From NCBI RefSeq assembly GCF_003353175.1, contig NZ_QHKS01000003.1:62001-126000 (forward strand): 64,000 bases of DNA. The letters run 5' to 3'. Source of the DNA: Paraburkholderia lacunae (lineage in GTDB: Bacteria; Pseudomonadota; Gammaproteobacteria; Burkholderiales; Burkholderiaceae). This document shows positions 1 to 8,398 of this stretch, piece after piece (positions within the stretch are counted from its first letter, which is position 1; the number at the start of each line of letters is the position of its first letter). A program made the translations under genes and the position numbers. The notes under the pieces were generated by a model. The model was not told the origin of the DNA. It did not search any database and was given only the letters and a program-made list of their open reading frames with translations.

Positions 1-375
1 TACGCGATCAGCTTCTTCGTAAGCCAGCATGAGCGCGGTGAGGCCGCCCATCGAATGCCCGACCAGATGGAACCTGTCGATGCCGAAATGCGCAAGCACT
101 GCCTTCGCAGTTGCTACCAGGAAAGGAATCGAGACCTTCGACAGATCGCCGCAGAGGGTTGCGCCGCAACCCGGGGCATCGTAGGCGAGAACAGGATGGT
201 CGGCGAACGCGGCGTAATGAACGATATCGGCGTAATCTTCCTTCGTCGAACCGAAGCCGTGCAGGAAAACAATCGGCGCTCGTTCGCCCGCGCGATGCAG
301 CGCGGCGATATCGACCTCGACACCCTGCACCGTGAGCGCCACGGTTTCTTTCACGATCTCATTACGCGCCGGCAT
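1..375 (-). CDS. alpha/beta hydrolase (3' end outside window)
   Basis: The visible 125 codons are the N-terminal half of an alpha/beta-hydrolase fold protein. The oxyanion-hole motif HGFGSTKEDY is near residue 40 and the nucleophile elbow GHSMGG near residue 108, so the serine nucleophile is present. The acid and histidine lie beyond the window. ATG at 375 is preceded by GGGGA at good spacing. It overlaps the 3' end of the aminotransferase gene by 14 nt, which suggests translational coupling at the end of the RraA operon. Substrate is unknown; an ester, lactone or C-C hydrolase of the same catabolic route is the natural guess. Confidence 0.85.
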   Translation of the reverse strand, partial: MPARNEIVKETVALTVQGVEVDIAALHRAGERAPIVFLHGFGSTKEDYADIVHYAAFADHPVLAYDAPGCGATLCGDLSKVSIPFLVATAKAVLAHFGIDRFHLVGHSMGGLTALMLAYEEADRV

Positions 376-1597
376 GACGTTTCCCCGTGAGCGAATGACA
401 GAAGCGCGTGATCGCGCGGCATGCATCGACCAACGCATCGTCGTCGAGTGCGTAAGCGATGCGGATGTAGGGGCCAAGCCCGAATGCGCTGCCTTGTACG
501 ACAGCCACGTCAGCCTCGTCCAGCAATGCGCCGGCTACGTCTTCATCGCTGTCGAGCCGGGTGCCGGCGGGCGTGGCGCGTCCGATCAGCCCCTCGCACG
601 AAGCAAACGTGTAGAAGGCGCCCCCCGGAACGGCGCATGTCAAACCCGGTGCCTGGTTGAGCAGTTCCACAATCAGGTCGCGCCGCTGTTCAAAGACGGA
701 GCACGTTTCGCTGATGAACTGCTGCGGGCCGTCGAGCGCGGCCAATGCGGCATGCTGCGAGATCGCGCTGGCTCCCGAGGTTTGCTGCCCCTGGAGCTTT
801 TCCATCGCATCCAGCAACCATCGCGGTCCGGTGCCGAAGCCGATGCGCCAGCCCGTCATCGCGTACGCCTTGGACACGCCGTTCATCGTCAGCGTGCGCG
901 ACATCAGTCGCGGCTCGACCTGGGCGATCGTGTAGAAGGTCGCACCGTCGAAGATCAGATGCTCGTAGATATCGTCCGACAGGACGAGCACATGCGGATG
1001 GGCCAGCAGCACCTCGGCGAGCGCCGCCAGTTCATCGCGGGTATAGACCGCGCCGGTCGGATTCGACGGCGAGTTCAGGATCAGCCAGCGCGTGCGCGGC
1101 CCGATGGCGTTTGCCAGTGCTTGCGGCGTCAGCTTGAAGCCGTTTGCGCTTCCGCAACTCACGATGATCGGCGTCGCGCCGCATAGCTGAACCATCTCCG
1201 GGTAACTGACCCAGTAGGGCGCGGGCACAATAACCTCGTCCCCTTCGTTGAGCGTCGCCGCCAGCGCGTTGTAGATGACCTGTTTTCCGCCGCTGCAGAC
1301 GATCGTATCCTGCCAGCCGACATCGAGGCCGTTCTCGCGCTGAAACTTTGCCGCCACTGCCTCGCGAAGCGGCCGCATGCCGGCCACCTGCGTATAGCGG
1401 GTATGTCCGGCGCGCATGGCGTCCACTGCCGCGTCGCAGATATGAACCGGCGTGTCGAAATCCGGTTCGCCGGCGCTGAGCGAGATGATCTTCGCGCCCG
1501 ACGCGCGCCGCGCCGCGACGCGGTCCATCATGCGGTAGGTAGCGGAAGGCTGCGCTTTGGCCAGGTGAATGTTGAGGCGGTGCGGATCCACGGTCAT
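362..1597 (-). CDS. PLP-dependent class I/II aminotransferase
   Basis: The 411-residue protein has the fold-type I aminotransferase signatures: SLSAGEPDFDTP near the N terminus, NSPSNPTGAVYT, SDDIYEHLIFDG, and the PLP-lysine motif SKAYAMTGWRIGFG. Length and motifs match the aspartate/aromatic aminotransferase (AspC/AAT Ib) group, which moves an amino group between an amino acid and a 2-oxoacid in the cytosol. The start at 1597 is preferred over an in-frame ATG at 1612 because it gives a 4-nt ATGA overlap with the upstream RraA gene and has GGAG about 9 nt upstream. It is the fourth gene of the RraA operon. Specificity cannot be read from sequence. Confidence 0.9.
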   Translation of the reverse strand: MTVDPHRLNIHLAKAQPSATYRMMDRVAARRASGAKIISLSAGEPDFDTPVHICDAAVDAMRAGHTRYTQVAGMRPLREAVAAKFQRENGLDVGWQDTIVCSGGKQVIYNALAATLNEGDEVIVPAPYWVSYPEMVQLCGATPIIVSCGSANGFKLTPQALANAIGPRTRWLILNSPSNPTGAVYTRDELAALAEVLLAHPHVLVLSDDIYEHLIFDGATFYTIAQVEPRLMSRTLTMNGVSKAYAMTGWRIGFGTGPRWLLDAMEKLQGQQTSGASAISQHAALAALDGPQQFISETCSVFEQRRDLIVELLNQAPGLTCAVPGGAFYTFASCEGLIGRATPAGTRLDSDEDVAGALLDEADVAVVQGSAFGLGPYIRIAYALDDDALVDACRAITRFCHSLTGKRHAGA

Positions 1598-2244
1598 GCG
1601 CTTTTTCTCCATTCAGTTAGCCCCATTAGTTCCAGCGTGCTGGCGCCTTGCGTGAGTTGTTGCATCATCGTCGCTTCCTTGGCCGCGCGCGCCTCGCCGG
1701 CAGTGATCGTGCGCTCGGCCTGCCCCGCCGGGATGATGATGACGCCGTCGTCATCGGCCACGACCAGGTCGCCCTGGGCGACCGGCACGCCGGTGAACGT
1801 CGTGGGCTGGCCGACCGAAGGTGCGCTGGCCTTCACGGTGCCGCGCACCGAGATGCCGCGGGCGAACACGGGGAAACGGCGCGCCGTTATCGCCGCGACG
1901 TCTCGCACGCCGCCATCGATGATCAATCCAACCACACCCGCGGCTTCCGCTGCGACGGTGAGCACTTCACCCCAGTAGCCGGCCACGAAATTTCCGGTGC
2001 CGACCACCAGCACGCTGCCGCGGGGCACACGCTCCATCGCGATGTGAATCGACAGGTTGTCGCCGGGCGAACACACCAGCGGATAGGCGGGAGCGGCGAT
2101 GAAGGCCCCGCTCCAGATCGTCCGCACGAGAGGATCGACCGCGCACGGCAGGCCCGATGCCTCGTAGAGCGTTGCACTGCCCAGCGTGCGCGCCCGCGCG
2201 GCGAAATCTTCCGGCGGTGCCGGCGGCGAGGAGATATCGGTCAT
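1594..2244 (-). CDS. RraA-family protein (HMG/CHA aldolase-like), copy 3
   Basis: This 216-residue protein belongs to the RraA/4-hydroxy-4-methyl-2-oxoglutarate aldolase family, whose catabolic members cleave 4-hydroxy-4-methyl- or 4-carboxy-4-hydroxy-2-oxoadipate-type acids to pyruvate and decarboxylate oxaloacetate. The family core is visible: WGEVLTVAAEAAGVVG followed by IIDGGVRDVAAI, with the Arg-Asp pair that binds substrate and metal. It is the third of three tandem paralogues; stop and start codons overlap by 4 nt with both neighbours. A catabolic role fits the context better than RNase E inhibition. Confidence 0.85.
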   Translation of the reverse strand: MTDISSPPAPPEDFAARARTLGSATLYEASGLPCAVDPLVRTIWSGAFIAAPAYPLVCSPGDNLSIHIAMERVPRGSVLVVGTGNFVAGYWGEVLTVAAEAAGVVGLIIDGGVRDVAAITARRFPVFARGISVRGTVKASAPSVGQPTTFTGVPVAQGDLVVADDDGVIIIPAGQAERTITAGEARAAKEATMMQQLTQGASTLELMGLTEWRKSA

Positions 2245-2909
2245 GGTGCCTTCCGTTGCAGAGTGTGATAGCCCAGTGCTTCGCGCGCTTCCCTGAGTGT
2301 CTTACCGTCGGCAATCTGCGCACGGATCTCCCCCTCGATGGCTTCGATCCGCCGGGCTGTAGCCGCGACTTCACGCGCGCGATCGCGCGGAACGATGACC
2401 GCACCGTTGGCGTCGGCGACGACGATGTCCCGCGCGCATACCCGCGCCGTGCCGATGGATACGGGCAGGTTGACGGCCTCGACCTGGACGCGGTCCTTGC
2501 CGGTTCGCATGAAGCGGCCTTTAGTGAACAAAGGGTAACCGTCACCCAGCGCTTTCGTCACGTCGCGGCACACGCCGTCGATGAGCGTACCTGCGATTTT
2601 CCGTGCGCCCGCGTATTGGGTCATGATGTCGCCCCATACCGTGCAGTCAGTCCGGCCATTGTTGTCGATCACCACCACGTCGCCTTCCGCAACGTCGTCA
2701 ATGAAGTCGCCGACCGTGCCTGCGGGCGTGCTGGCCGACACGTACTTGACGGTAAATGCCGGACCGACGATCACGCCGGCGTAGTTGTCCAGCGGCGCGA
2801 TGCCGAGGCACTGGCCGGGCAGTCCCAGCTTGTCCAGCGCGTCGGATACGCCAGGCGTATCGAGACCGGCGAACAGGTCGACCAGTTCCTGATCTTCGTG
2901 ATTCATCAC
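2241..2909 (-). CDS. RraA-family protein, copy 2
   Basis: A 222-residue RraA-family protein with the motif WGDIMTQYAGARKIAG followed by LIDGVCRDVTKA, so the metal- and substrate-binding Arg-Asp pair is kept. It is clearly diverged from its two neighbours, so the triplet is not a recent duplication. Start and stop each share an ATGA overlap with the adjacent RraA genes, which indicates a single mRNA and probably fixed stoichiometry. The three proteins could form a mixed ring or serve different substrates (inference). Exact reaction unknown. Confidence 0.85.
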   Translation of the reverse strand: MMNHEDQELVDLFAGLDTPGVSDALDKLGLPGQCLGIAPLDNYAGVIVGPAFTVKYVSASTPAGTVGDFIDDVAEGDVVVIDNNGRTDCTVWGDIMTQYAGARKIAGTLIDGVCRDVTKALGDGYPLFTKGRFMRTGKDRVQVEAVNLPVSIGTARVCARDIVVADANGAVIVPRDRAREVAATARRIEAIEGEIRAQIADGKTLREAREALGYHTLQRKAP

Positions 2910-3571
2910 TTGCTTCCTTCCTTGATGGCGTCGAATTCCTTGTCGTGCATCACGTCGGCAACCGAGCGGCCGCCACGAACTGCCTCCACCATGCCGTCCT
3001 GACGCCGTGCGATGCGCTCACCCAGGTCGATGACCTCTTCGATGCGCGCTGCCGGTACGAAAACAGTGCCGCAGCGGTCGGCGATCACGTAATCGTCTTC
3101 ATGGACTAGCACGCCTGCGACGCTGACGCGCTCGCCCGAAGAAACCTGAATGACGCGATTGCGCGCGCTGATCATGGTTACGCCACGCCCAAAGACCGGA
3201 TAGCCGATCGATTCGCTGCCCTCGATATCGCGGCTCATGCCATCGATCACGGAACCACGAATGCGCTTGAATTGCGCCGCATTGGCAAGAATGTCGCCCC
3301 AGCACGAAATCCCCTCGATGCCGCCGGCGATGACCAGAATGCGATCGCCCGACTGGATCTGGGCGATGACGGGGGAAATGAGGTGGACTGTCGGTTTGGC
3401 GTCCGTCTTCGGTCCCAGCTGAATGGTGCTGGCCCGGCCGACGATCTTCGGACAATCCCACAGGGGATGCAGGCCGAACGTCGCGCCGGGAAGACCAAGG
3501 AAGTCCAGTGCGTCCGACACCGTATTGGTGTCGAGCGCGGCCAAACGATCAAGCAGAGGGGTTGGAGTCAC
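2906..3571 (-). CDS. RraA-family protein, copy 1 (first operon gene)
   Basis: A 221-residue RraA-family protein with WGDILANAAQFKRIRG followed by VIDGMSRDIEGS, again with the conserved Arg-Asp. It is the promoter-proximal gene of a five-gene minus-strand operon (three RraA, aminotransferase, hydrolase) and is divergent from a LysR gene across a 105-bp gap, the usual arrangement for a LysR-controlled operon. A lyase or decarboxylase role on a hydroxy- or oxo-dicarboxylate is inferred from family members. Confidence 0.85.
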   Translation of the reverse strand: MTPTPLLDRLAALDTNTVSDALDFLGLPGATFGLHPLWDCPKIVGRASTIQLGPKTDAKPTVHLISPVIAQIQSGDRILVIAGGIEGISCWGDILANAAQFKRIRGSVIDGMSRDIEGSESIGYPVFGRGVTMISARNRVIQVSSGERVSVAGVLVHEDDYVIADRCGTVFVPAARIEEVIDLGERIARRQDGMVEAVRGGRSVADVMHDKEFDAIKEGSK

Positions 3572-3627
3572 GGCGGGGCTGGGAAGTGATTGCGATGCCG
3601 TACTTTCGCGCCTAAAGTTCGATATGT

Positions 3628-3640
3628 ATATTCCGAATAT
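3628..3640. promoter_or_regulatory. candidate LysR-type operator (ATATT-N3-AATAT)
   Basis: A perfect 5-bp inverted repeat ATATT/AATAT with a 3-nt centre lies midway between the divergent RraA operon and the LysR gene. AT-rich short dyads in this position are typical LysR-family binding sites. Binding is inferred from position and symmetry only. Confidence 0.5.
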
Positions 3641-3676
3641 TGGAAGCTTTTAATACGCCAAACCTATCAATCGATC

Positions 3677-4600
3677 ATGATCAACTTCCGGCTTATCCGT
3701 CATTTGTGGCTTTTTCTGGCCGTTGCCGAGGAGCAGCATTTCGGGCGCGCAGCACGGCGCCTGGATATGTCTCAGCCGCCGCTGACCGAGCAGATCCAGG
3801 CTCTCGAACAGGCGTTGAAGGTGAAGCTGTTCGAGCGCTCGCGACGTGGAGCACAACTCACTCCAGTGGGTGCGGCTATTGTGCCGGCGGTGCGCAAGTT
3901 CGCGGAACAACTCGAACGGCTTGAGTTTGCAGTGCGCGAGGCCGTCGCCGGCCGAAGTGGCGTCCTGACTATTGGCGCGATTTCGTCAGCGATGCTGGAT
4001 GTCCTGCCGCCGCTGGTCGAGCGGCTAAAGTCCGAGTATCCGCAACTCACAGTATCGGTAAGAGAGATCGACAGTGTCGAAGCTATTCCCGCACTCGAGG
4101 CGGGTGACATCGACCTGGCTTTTGCCAGGCTGGAGGGTGACCTCGGAGGAACCATTCAGTCACTTCCCCTCGCCGAGGATCGCCTGGTGGTGGCGATGCC
4201 TCGGGAGCATGCGATGGCGGGTATCCCGCGCATCCGGCTGGCGTCGCTCGCGGAAGAGGATTTCGTGATGTTTTCGCGTCAGGTAAGCCCTGTGCACTTC
4301 GACAGTCTGGTGGCGTCTTGCCGGTCCAACGGGTTTTCACCTCGAATATTGCATGAGGTCCGTTCGGTGGCTTCACAGGTTGCTTTCGTGGGCTGCGGTC
4401 AAGGTGTTGCATTGGTGCCGGCTTCGTTGAAGAAACTGGCTCCCGAGAATGTCGTGTTTCGTCCGCTCAAGGAAAACGTGAGCGTTGTAACCACCGCCGT
4501 GGCCTGGAGTACCGGACGTGATAATCCGCTGACAAATGCGGTTGTCGCCCTACTAGGTAGCACAGTGGCTGGGCCCGGAAAGCGTAAGCGATTGCGGTAA
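3677..4600 (+). CDS. LysR-family transcriptional regulator
   Basis: A 307-residue LysR-type regulator. The N-terminal helix-turn-helix is visible (FGRAARRLDMSQPPLTEQI), followed by the linker helix and a periplasmic-binding-protein-like effector domain. An in-frame ATG at 3590 would add 29 residues with no family similarity, so ATG at 3677 is used; it places the HTH at the usual distance from the N terminus. It is divergent from the RraA operon and most likely controls it in response to a pathway intermediate. Confidence 0.9.
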   Translation: MINFRLIRHLWLFLAVAEEQHFGRAARRLDMSQPPLTEQIQALEQALKVKLFERSRRGAQLTPVGAAIVPAVRKFAEQLERLEFAVREAVAGRSGVLTIGAISSAMLDVLPPLVERLKSEYPQLTVSVREIDSVEAIPALEAGDIDLAFARLEGDLGGTIQSLPLAEDRLVVAMPREHAMAGIPRIRLASLAEEDFVMFSRQVSPVHFDSLVASCRSNGFSPRILHEVRSVASQVAFVGCGQGVALVPASLKKLAPENVVFRPLKENVSVVTTAVAWSTGRDNPLTNAVVALLGSTVAGPGKRKRLR

Positions 4601-4632
4601 CACCCGGCATCGGGCGGATAACTCATTGGGCC

Positions 4633-4647
4633 CTAGGTCTAGCCTAT
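4633..4647. promoter_or_regulatory. LysR-type box CTAGG-N5-CCTAT upstream of etfB
   Basis: The dyad CTAGG-N5-CCTAT contains the T-N11-A core of LysR-family sites. The same box, as ATAGG-N5-CCTAT, occurs at 7387-7401 and 12783-12797, always upstream of a gene start. This copy, 135 bp before etfB, has one mismatch in its left arm. It suggests that etfBA and the downstream lyase gene belong to the regulon of the LysR protein encoded at 7430. Confidence 0.6.
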
Positions 4648-4712
4648 GGCAGGCAAAGCTAACTCATATTTGCGCCGGGCGGCGTCCGGGGTTCCAATGA
4701 CACCGATGAGGA

Positions 4713-4741
4713 CTCTGAGCGGAGTCGGACGCCGCTCAGAG
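4713..4741. repeat. 10-bp inverted repeat in etfB leader
   Basis: Perfect arms CTCTGAGCGG and CCGCTCAGAG flank a 9-nt loop and end about 41 nt before the etfB ATG. There is no U-run after it, so it does not look like a terminator on the plus strand. It may be an mRNA hairpin or an operator. Confidence 0.55.
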
Positions 4742-4782
4742 CGCCGCTTCCGTCGTAGAACGGCATGAACATGGAGTAGACA

Positions 4783-5532
4783 ATGAAGATTCTTGTGCCA
4801 GTCAAGAGAGTGGTCGATTACAACGTGAAAGTCCGGGTGAAGTCGGACGGCACGGGCGTCGACATCGCGAACGTGAAGATGTCGATGAATCCGTTCGACG
4901 AAATCGCCGTTGAAGAAGCTGTTCGTCTGAAGGAAGCGGGCGTGGCGACCGAAGTGATCGCCGTGTCGGCAGGCGTGACGCAATCGCAGGAAACGCTGCG
5001 CACGGCGCTGGCGATCGGCGCGGACCGCGCCATCCTGATCGAGTCGAACGAAGAACTGCAGCCGCTGGCGGTGGCCAAGCTGCTGAAGGCGCTGGTCGAC
5101 AAGGAGCAGCCTTCGCTGGTCATTCTCGGCAAGCAGGCCATTGACGATGATTCGAACCAGACCGGCCAGATGCTCGCCGCGCTGGCGAACCTGCCGCAAG
5201 CGACTTTCGCCTCGAAGGTTGTGATGGCTGACGGTAAAGCTACCGTGTCGCGTGAAGTGGACGGCGGCGCCGAAACGCTGTCGCTCAAATTGCCCGCTGT
5301 GAGCACCACCGACCTGCGCCTGAACGAGCCGCGCTATGTGACGCTGCCGAACATCATGAAGGCGAAGAAAAAGCCGCTGGAAACGATCAAGCCGGAAGAC
5401 CTGGGCGTTGACGTGACGCCGCGCCTGAAGACGCGGAAAGTCGCCGAGCCGCCGAAGCGCAGCGCCGGTGTGATGGTGCCGGACGTGAAGACGCTGGTCG
5501 AGAAGCTGAAGACCGAAGCCAAGGTGTTATGA
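4783..5532 (+). CDS. etfB: electron transfer flavoprotein beta subunit
   Basis: The 249-residue protein is EtfB: it starts [17 protein letters not shown], contains the family stretch [17 protein letters not shown], and has the expected length. EtfB binds AMP and, with EtfA, passes electrons from acyl-CoA dehydrogenases to ETF:ubiquinone oxidoreductase. It is followed after 14 nt by etfA and then a CitE-like lyase gene. The LysR-type box upstream links it to the operon encoding an acyl-CoA dehydrogenase at 10634-11797, its likely electron donor. Confidence 0.95.
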   Translation: MKILVPVKRVVDYNVKVRVKSDGTGVDIANVKMSMNPFDEIAVEEAVRLKEAGVATEVIAVSAGVTQSQETLRTALAIGADRAILIESNEELQPLAVAKLLKALVDKEQPSLVILGKQAIDDDSNQTGQMLAALANLPQATFASKVVMADGKATVSREVDGGAETLSLKLPAVSTTDLRLNEPRYVTLPNIMKAKKKPLETIKPEDLGVDVTPRLKTRKVAEPPKRSAGVMVPDVKTLVEKLKTEAKVL

Positions 5533-5546
5533 GGGAGACAGGGCAA

Positions 5547-6515
5547 ATGACGAATCTGGTTAATCTGGTAATAGCAGAACACGACGCCCCGAAGGAAGCC
5601 CCCTTGGGGGGCAGTGCATCGATCAAGGCCGCGACGCTGAATACGATTGCAGCGGCGCAGAAGATCGGTGGCGACATTCATGTGCTGGTCGCGGGTCACA
5701 ATGCGCAGGCCACGGCCGATGCGGCGGCGAAGATTGCCGGTGTTTCGAAGGTGCTGCTGGCTGACGCGCCGCAACTCGAAGCGGGCCTCGCGGAAAACGT
5801 CGAAGCGACGGTGCTGAACATCGCGAAGGACTATTCGCACATCCTCGCGCCGGCCACCGCCTACGGCAAGAACATCGCCCCGCGTATCGCCGCGAAGCTC
5901 GATGTCGCGCAGATCAGCGACATTACGGCAGTCGACAGCGCAGATACGTTCGAGCGCCCGATCTACGCCGGCAACGCGATCGCTACGGTGCAATCTAGCG
6001 ATCCGATCAAGGTCATCACAGTCCGCACAACCGGTTTCGACGCAGTGGCAGCCGTTGGCGGCAATGCAACGGTTGAGAGGATCGAAGCAGCGGCAGACAC
6101 CGGCATCTCGCAGTTCGTGAGCCGTGAAGTGACGGAACTGGACCGTCCGGAGCTGACGTCGGCGAAGATCATCGTGTCGGGTGGCCGGGGCTTGGGCAAC
6201 GGCGAGAACTACACGAAGGTGCTGGAGCCGCTGGCCGACAAGCTGAACGCGGCGCTGGGTGCATCTCGTGCCGCAGTCGACGCAGGCTTTGTACCGAACG
6301 ACTATCAGGTCGGTCAAACCGGCAAGATAGTCGCGCCGCAGCTCTACATCGCTGTCGGCATCTCGGGCGCGATCCAGCATCTGGCCGGCATGAAAGACTC
6401 GAAGGTCATCGTCGCAATCAACAAGGATCCGGAAGCGCCGATCTTCAGCGTCGCCGATTACGGTCTGGTGGGCGACCTGTTCACGGTCGTGCCGGAACTG
6501 TCAGACACCATCTGA
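5547..6515 (+). CDS. etfA: electron transfer flavoprotein alpha subunit
   Basis: The 322-residue EtfA carries the C-terminal FAD-binding domain: [31 protein letters not shown] and [23 protein letters not shown] at 5547 is chosen because GGGAG lies 9-14 nt upstream; an in-frame ATG at 5529 overlapping the etfB stop is also possible. Near residue 18 the protein has an extra stretch reading [10 protein letters not shown] where EtfA proteins I know have a short loop. It coincides with a G+C palindrome in the DNA (5598-5612), so a short in-frame insertion is likely. The flavin domain is unaffected. Confidence 0.95.
   Translation: MTNLVNLVIAEHDAPKEAPLGGSASIKAATLNTIAAAQKIGGDIHVLVAGHNAQATADAAAKIAGVSKVLLADAPQLEAGLAENVEATVLNIAKDYSHILAPATAYGKNIAPRIAAKLDVAQISDITAVDSADTFERPIYAGNAIATVQSSDPIKVITVRTTGFDAVAAVGGNATVERIEAAADTGISQFVSREVTELDRPELTSAKIIVSGGRGLGNGENYTKVLEPLADKLNAALGASRAAVDAGFVPNDYQVGQTGKIVAPQLYIAVGISGAIQHLAGMKDSKVIVAINKDPEAPIFSVADYGLVGDLFTVVPELSDTI
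5598..5612. repeat. G+C palindrome inside etfA (REP-like)
   Basis: GCCCCC and GGGGGC pair around a 3-nt centre, preceded by GAAGGAA. This resembles the core of short extragenic palindromes common between genes in Burkholderiales, but here it is inside the etfA reading frame and adds about ten residues without a frameshift. The REP assignment is from memory of such motifs and needs a genome-wide count. Confidence 0.45.
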
Positions 6516-6539
6516 TGCAAGCGCATCCCACCTTGTCCT

Positions 6540-7370
6540 GTGAGCACTGAAATGTCAGATTTCAGCCGGCCGCAACATCGGTCGTTCCTGTTTGTAGCTG
6601 GTAGCCAGCCGGATCGCTTCAGTAAGGCGCTCGCAAGTCGTGCAGACGCGGTGATTGTCGATCTGGAGGACGCCGTTGCGCCGGAGGCCAAAGCCCAAGC
6701 CCGTCGCGCCGTGGCGGAGTGGGTAAGCCCGGAGCGGCCGGTTCTCATCCGGGTCAACGCGCGGAATACGCCGTGGTTCGCCGAAGACGCACAACTGTTA
6801 AAGCTGCGTGGTGTCGCCGGTGTGATCTTGCCCAAGGCGGAAAGTGCCTCGGATGTCGTGGCATTGATTTCAGCGACCCGTACAAAGACTCCCGTATTCC
6901 CGTTGATCGAGACGGCTCAGGGAATGTGGAACGCGCTGGAAGTCGCAAAAGCCCCCTTCGTGCAACAACTTATGTTCGGGACGCTCGATTTTATCGCGGA
7001 CATGGGGATGGCTTCCGACGGCTACGAGCTGGATACTTTCCGCGCACGGTTAGTCATGATTTCCCGCATCGCAGGGATTCTGCCGCCTGTTGACGGCGTG
7101 ACGCCGAGCATCGACGATACCGAACGGTTGACTGCAGAGACGAAGAAAGGAAAGCGCTGGGGCTTCGGCGGAAAGCTTTGTATCCATCCCAAACAGATAC
7201 CGGCCGTCAACGCTTGCTATACGCCATCCGATTCGGAAATCGCGTGGGCACAACGCGTACTGGATGAATCCGCAAAAGCAAACGGAGCCGCAGTTTCCGT
7301 CGACGGCAAAATGGTCGACCGGCCCGTGGTTCTGCAGGCGCAGCGTGTGATGAATCTGGCTCACGGGTGA
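6540..7370 (+). CDS. CitE-like CoA ester lyase (HpcH/HpaI family)
   Basis: A 276-residue single-domain TIM-barrel lyase of the citrate lyase beta/citramalyl-CoA/malyl-CoA lyase family. Visible signatures are FLFVAGSQPDRFSKAL, VIVDLEDAVAPEAK with the metal-binding acidic pair, FPLIETAQG and KLCIHPKQI. Family members cleave a 3-hydroxyacyl-CoA such as citramalyl-CoA or malyl-CoA to acetyl- or propionyl-CoA plus pyruvate or glyoxylate. The start is GTG at 6540, or ATG at 6552. It follows etfA by 24 nt and is probably cotranscribed. Together with the CoA-transferase, dehydrogenase and hydratase at 9.4-12.7 kb it would supply the final cleavage step. Confidence 0.85.
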   Translation: MSTEMSDFSRPQHRSFLFVAGSQPDRFSKALASRADAVIVDLEDAVAPEAKAQARRAVAEWVSPERPVLIRVNARNTPWFAEDAQLLKLRGVAGVILPKAESASDVVALISATRTKTPVFPLIETAQGMWNALEVAKAPFVQQLMFGTLDFIADMGMASDGYELDTFRARLVMISRIAGILPPVDGVTPSIDDTERLTAETKKGKRWGFGGKLCIHPKQIPAVNACYTPSDSEIAWAQRVLDESAKANGAAVSVDGKMVDRPVVLQAQRVMNLAHG

Positions 7371-7386
7371 CGGGAAACGGGACTTC

Positions 7387-7401
7387 ATAGGTGTATCCTA
7401 T
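7387..7401. promoter_or_regulatory. LysR-type box ATAGG-N5-CCTAT upstream of LysR gene
   Basis: A perfect dyad, extending to CATAGG/CCTATG, 29 bp before the LysR start at 7430. The location suggests autoregulation. Near-identical dyads precede etfB (4633) and the hydratase operon (12783). Confidence 0.65.
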
Positions 7402-7429
7402 GGCGACCAAACAACGGGTCGCATTTGCT

Positions 7430-8368
7430 ATGGACGTCCGGCAGCTTCGCTATTTCGTCAGTATTGTTGATTACGGCAGCCTCGGAAAAGCGGCTGAAAA
7501 GCTTTTCGTCGCTCAGCCCTCGCTTAGCCAGCAAATGGCGCGCCTCGAGGAAGAACTGGGCGTGCCGCTTTTGCTACGCAGCAACCATGGTGTTACGCCG
7601 ACGTCTGCCGGAGACGCCATGTATCGTCACGCGCGGCTCGTCCTGCGCCAGATGGAGCAGCTCAAACAGGAAGTGACCAAAGGCGCCGGCGCCGAGTCCG
7701 GCACGGTGGCGGTGGGTCTTCCCACGACCATGGCGTCGGTATTGGCGGTGCCGTTATTCGAGCGGGTCCAGGAAGTCTATCCGGGCATCAGGCTACAGTT
7801 CTTTGAGAGCATGAGCGGCTACCTCAACGAACTGCTGGCCAACGGCCGCCTGGATCTCGCCATCCTCTTTCGCGAGTCCGACACGCCGGGGATTACCACG
7901 ATGCCCGTGCTGGATGAAGCACTGTATCTGTTGGGCGAACCCGGCGGTGAAGTATCCGCCCGATCAACCACGTGTGCGCTCGCCAGGCTTTCCGGCGTGC
8001 CGCTCGTCGCGCCGGGGGTCACCAATGGACTGCGTCTGTTGCTCGAGCGTACGTTTTCGCGAGAAAACGTCGATCTGAATATCATCGCCGACATCGATTC
8101 GTTGCCGACGATGATAGCGATCGCCCACCTGAGAAAAGCCTGCACGATTTTGCCCGCTTCGGCCGTTGCGCAATGGGATGCGGCCCGTCTTCCAAAGATG
8201 CGGCGTCTCGTCGAGCCAAGCATCGAGCGTCCGGCCAGTATCTGCTGGCCGAACGGCTTGCCTCTTCATTCCGCGACGCTTGCCGTGCGTCAAACCATGG
8301 TCGAAATCATTTCAGAGCAGGTTACACAAGCAATGTGGAAGGGCGTGACCCTGCGCGATATCCGTTGA
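7430..8368 (+). CDS. LysR-family regulator (Nac/CysB-like)
   Basis: A 312-residue LysR regulator beginning MDVRQLRYFVSIVDYGSLGKAAEKLFVAQPSLSQQM when the first internal methionine is used (given here only in outline), with a C-terminal effector domain. The first line of the domain resembles the Nac-type subgroup. A longer reading from 7391 would start inside the dyad at 7387-7401, so 7430 is preferred. The same dyad lies before etfB and before the hydratase operon, so this protein is the most likely activator of both (inference from shared sites). Confidence 0.88.
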   Translation: MDVRQLRYFVSIVDYGSLGKAAEKLFVAQPSLSQQMARLEEELGVPLLLRSNHGVTPTSAGDAMYRHARLVLRQMEQLKQEVTKGAGAESGTVAVGLPTTMASVLAVPLFERVQEVYPGIRLQFFESMSGYLNELLANGRLDLAILFRESDTPGITTMPVLDEALYLLGEPGGEVSARSTTCALARLSGVPLVAPGVTNGLRLLLERTFSRENVDLNIIADIDSLPTMIAIAHLRKACTILPASAVAQWDAARLPKMRRLVEPSIERPASICWPNGLPLHSATLAVRQTMVEIISEQVTQAMWKGVTLRDIR

Positions 8369-8398
8369 AGCCGTCTTTCAGCAACCCGGCCGCAGTGC

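Noticed and set aside
1594..3571. RNase E inhibitor RraA proper
   Set aside because: Three tandem copies with catabolic neighbours and a kept Arg-Asp motif fit the aldolase branch of the family better.
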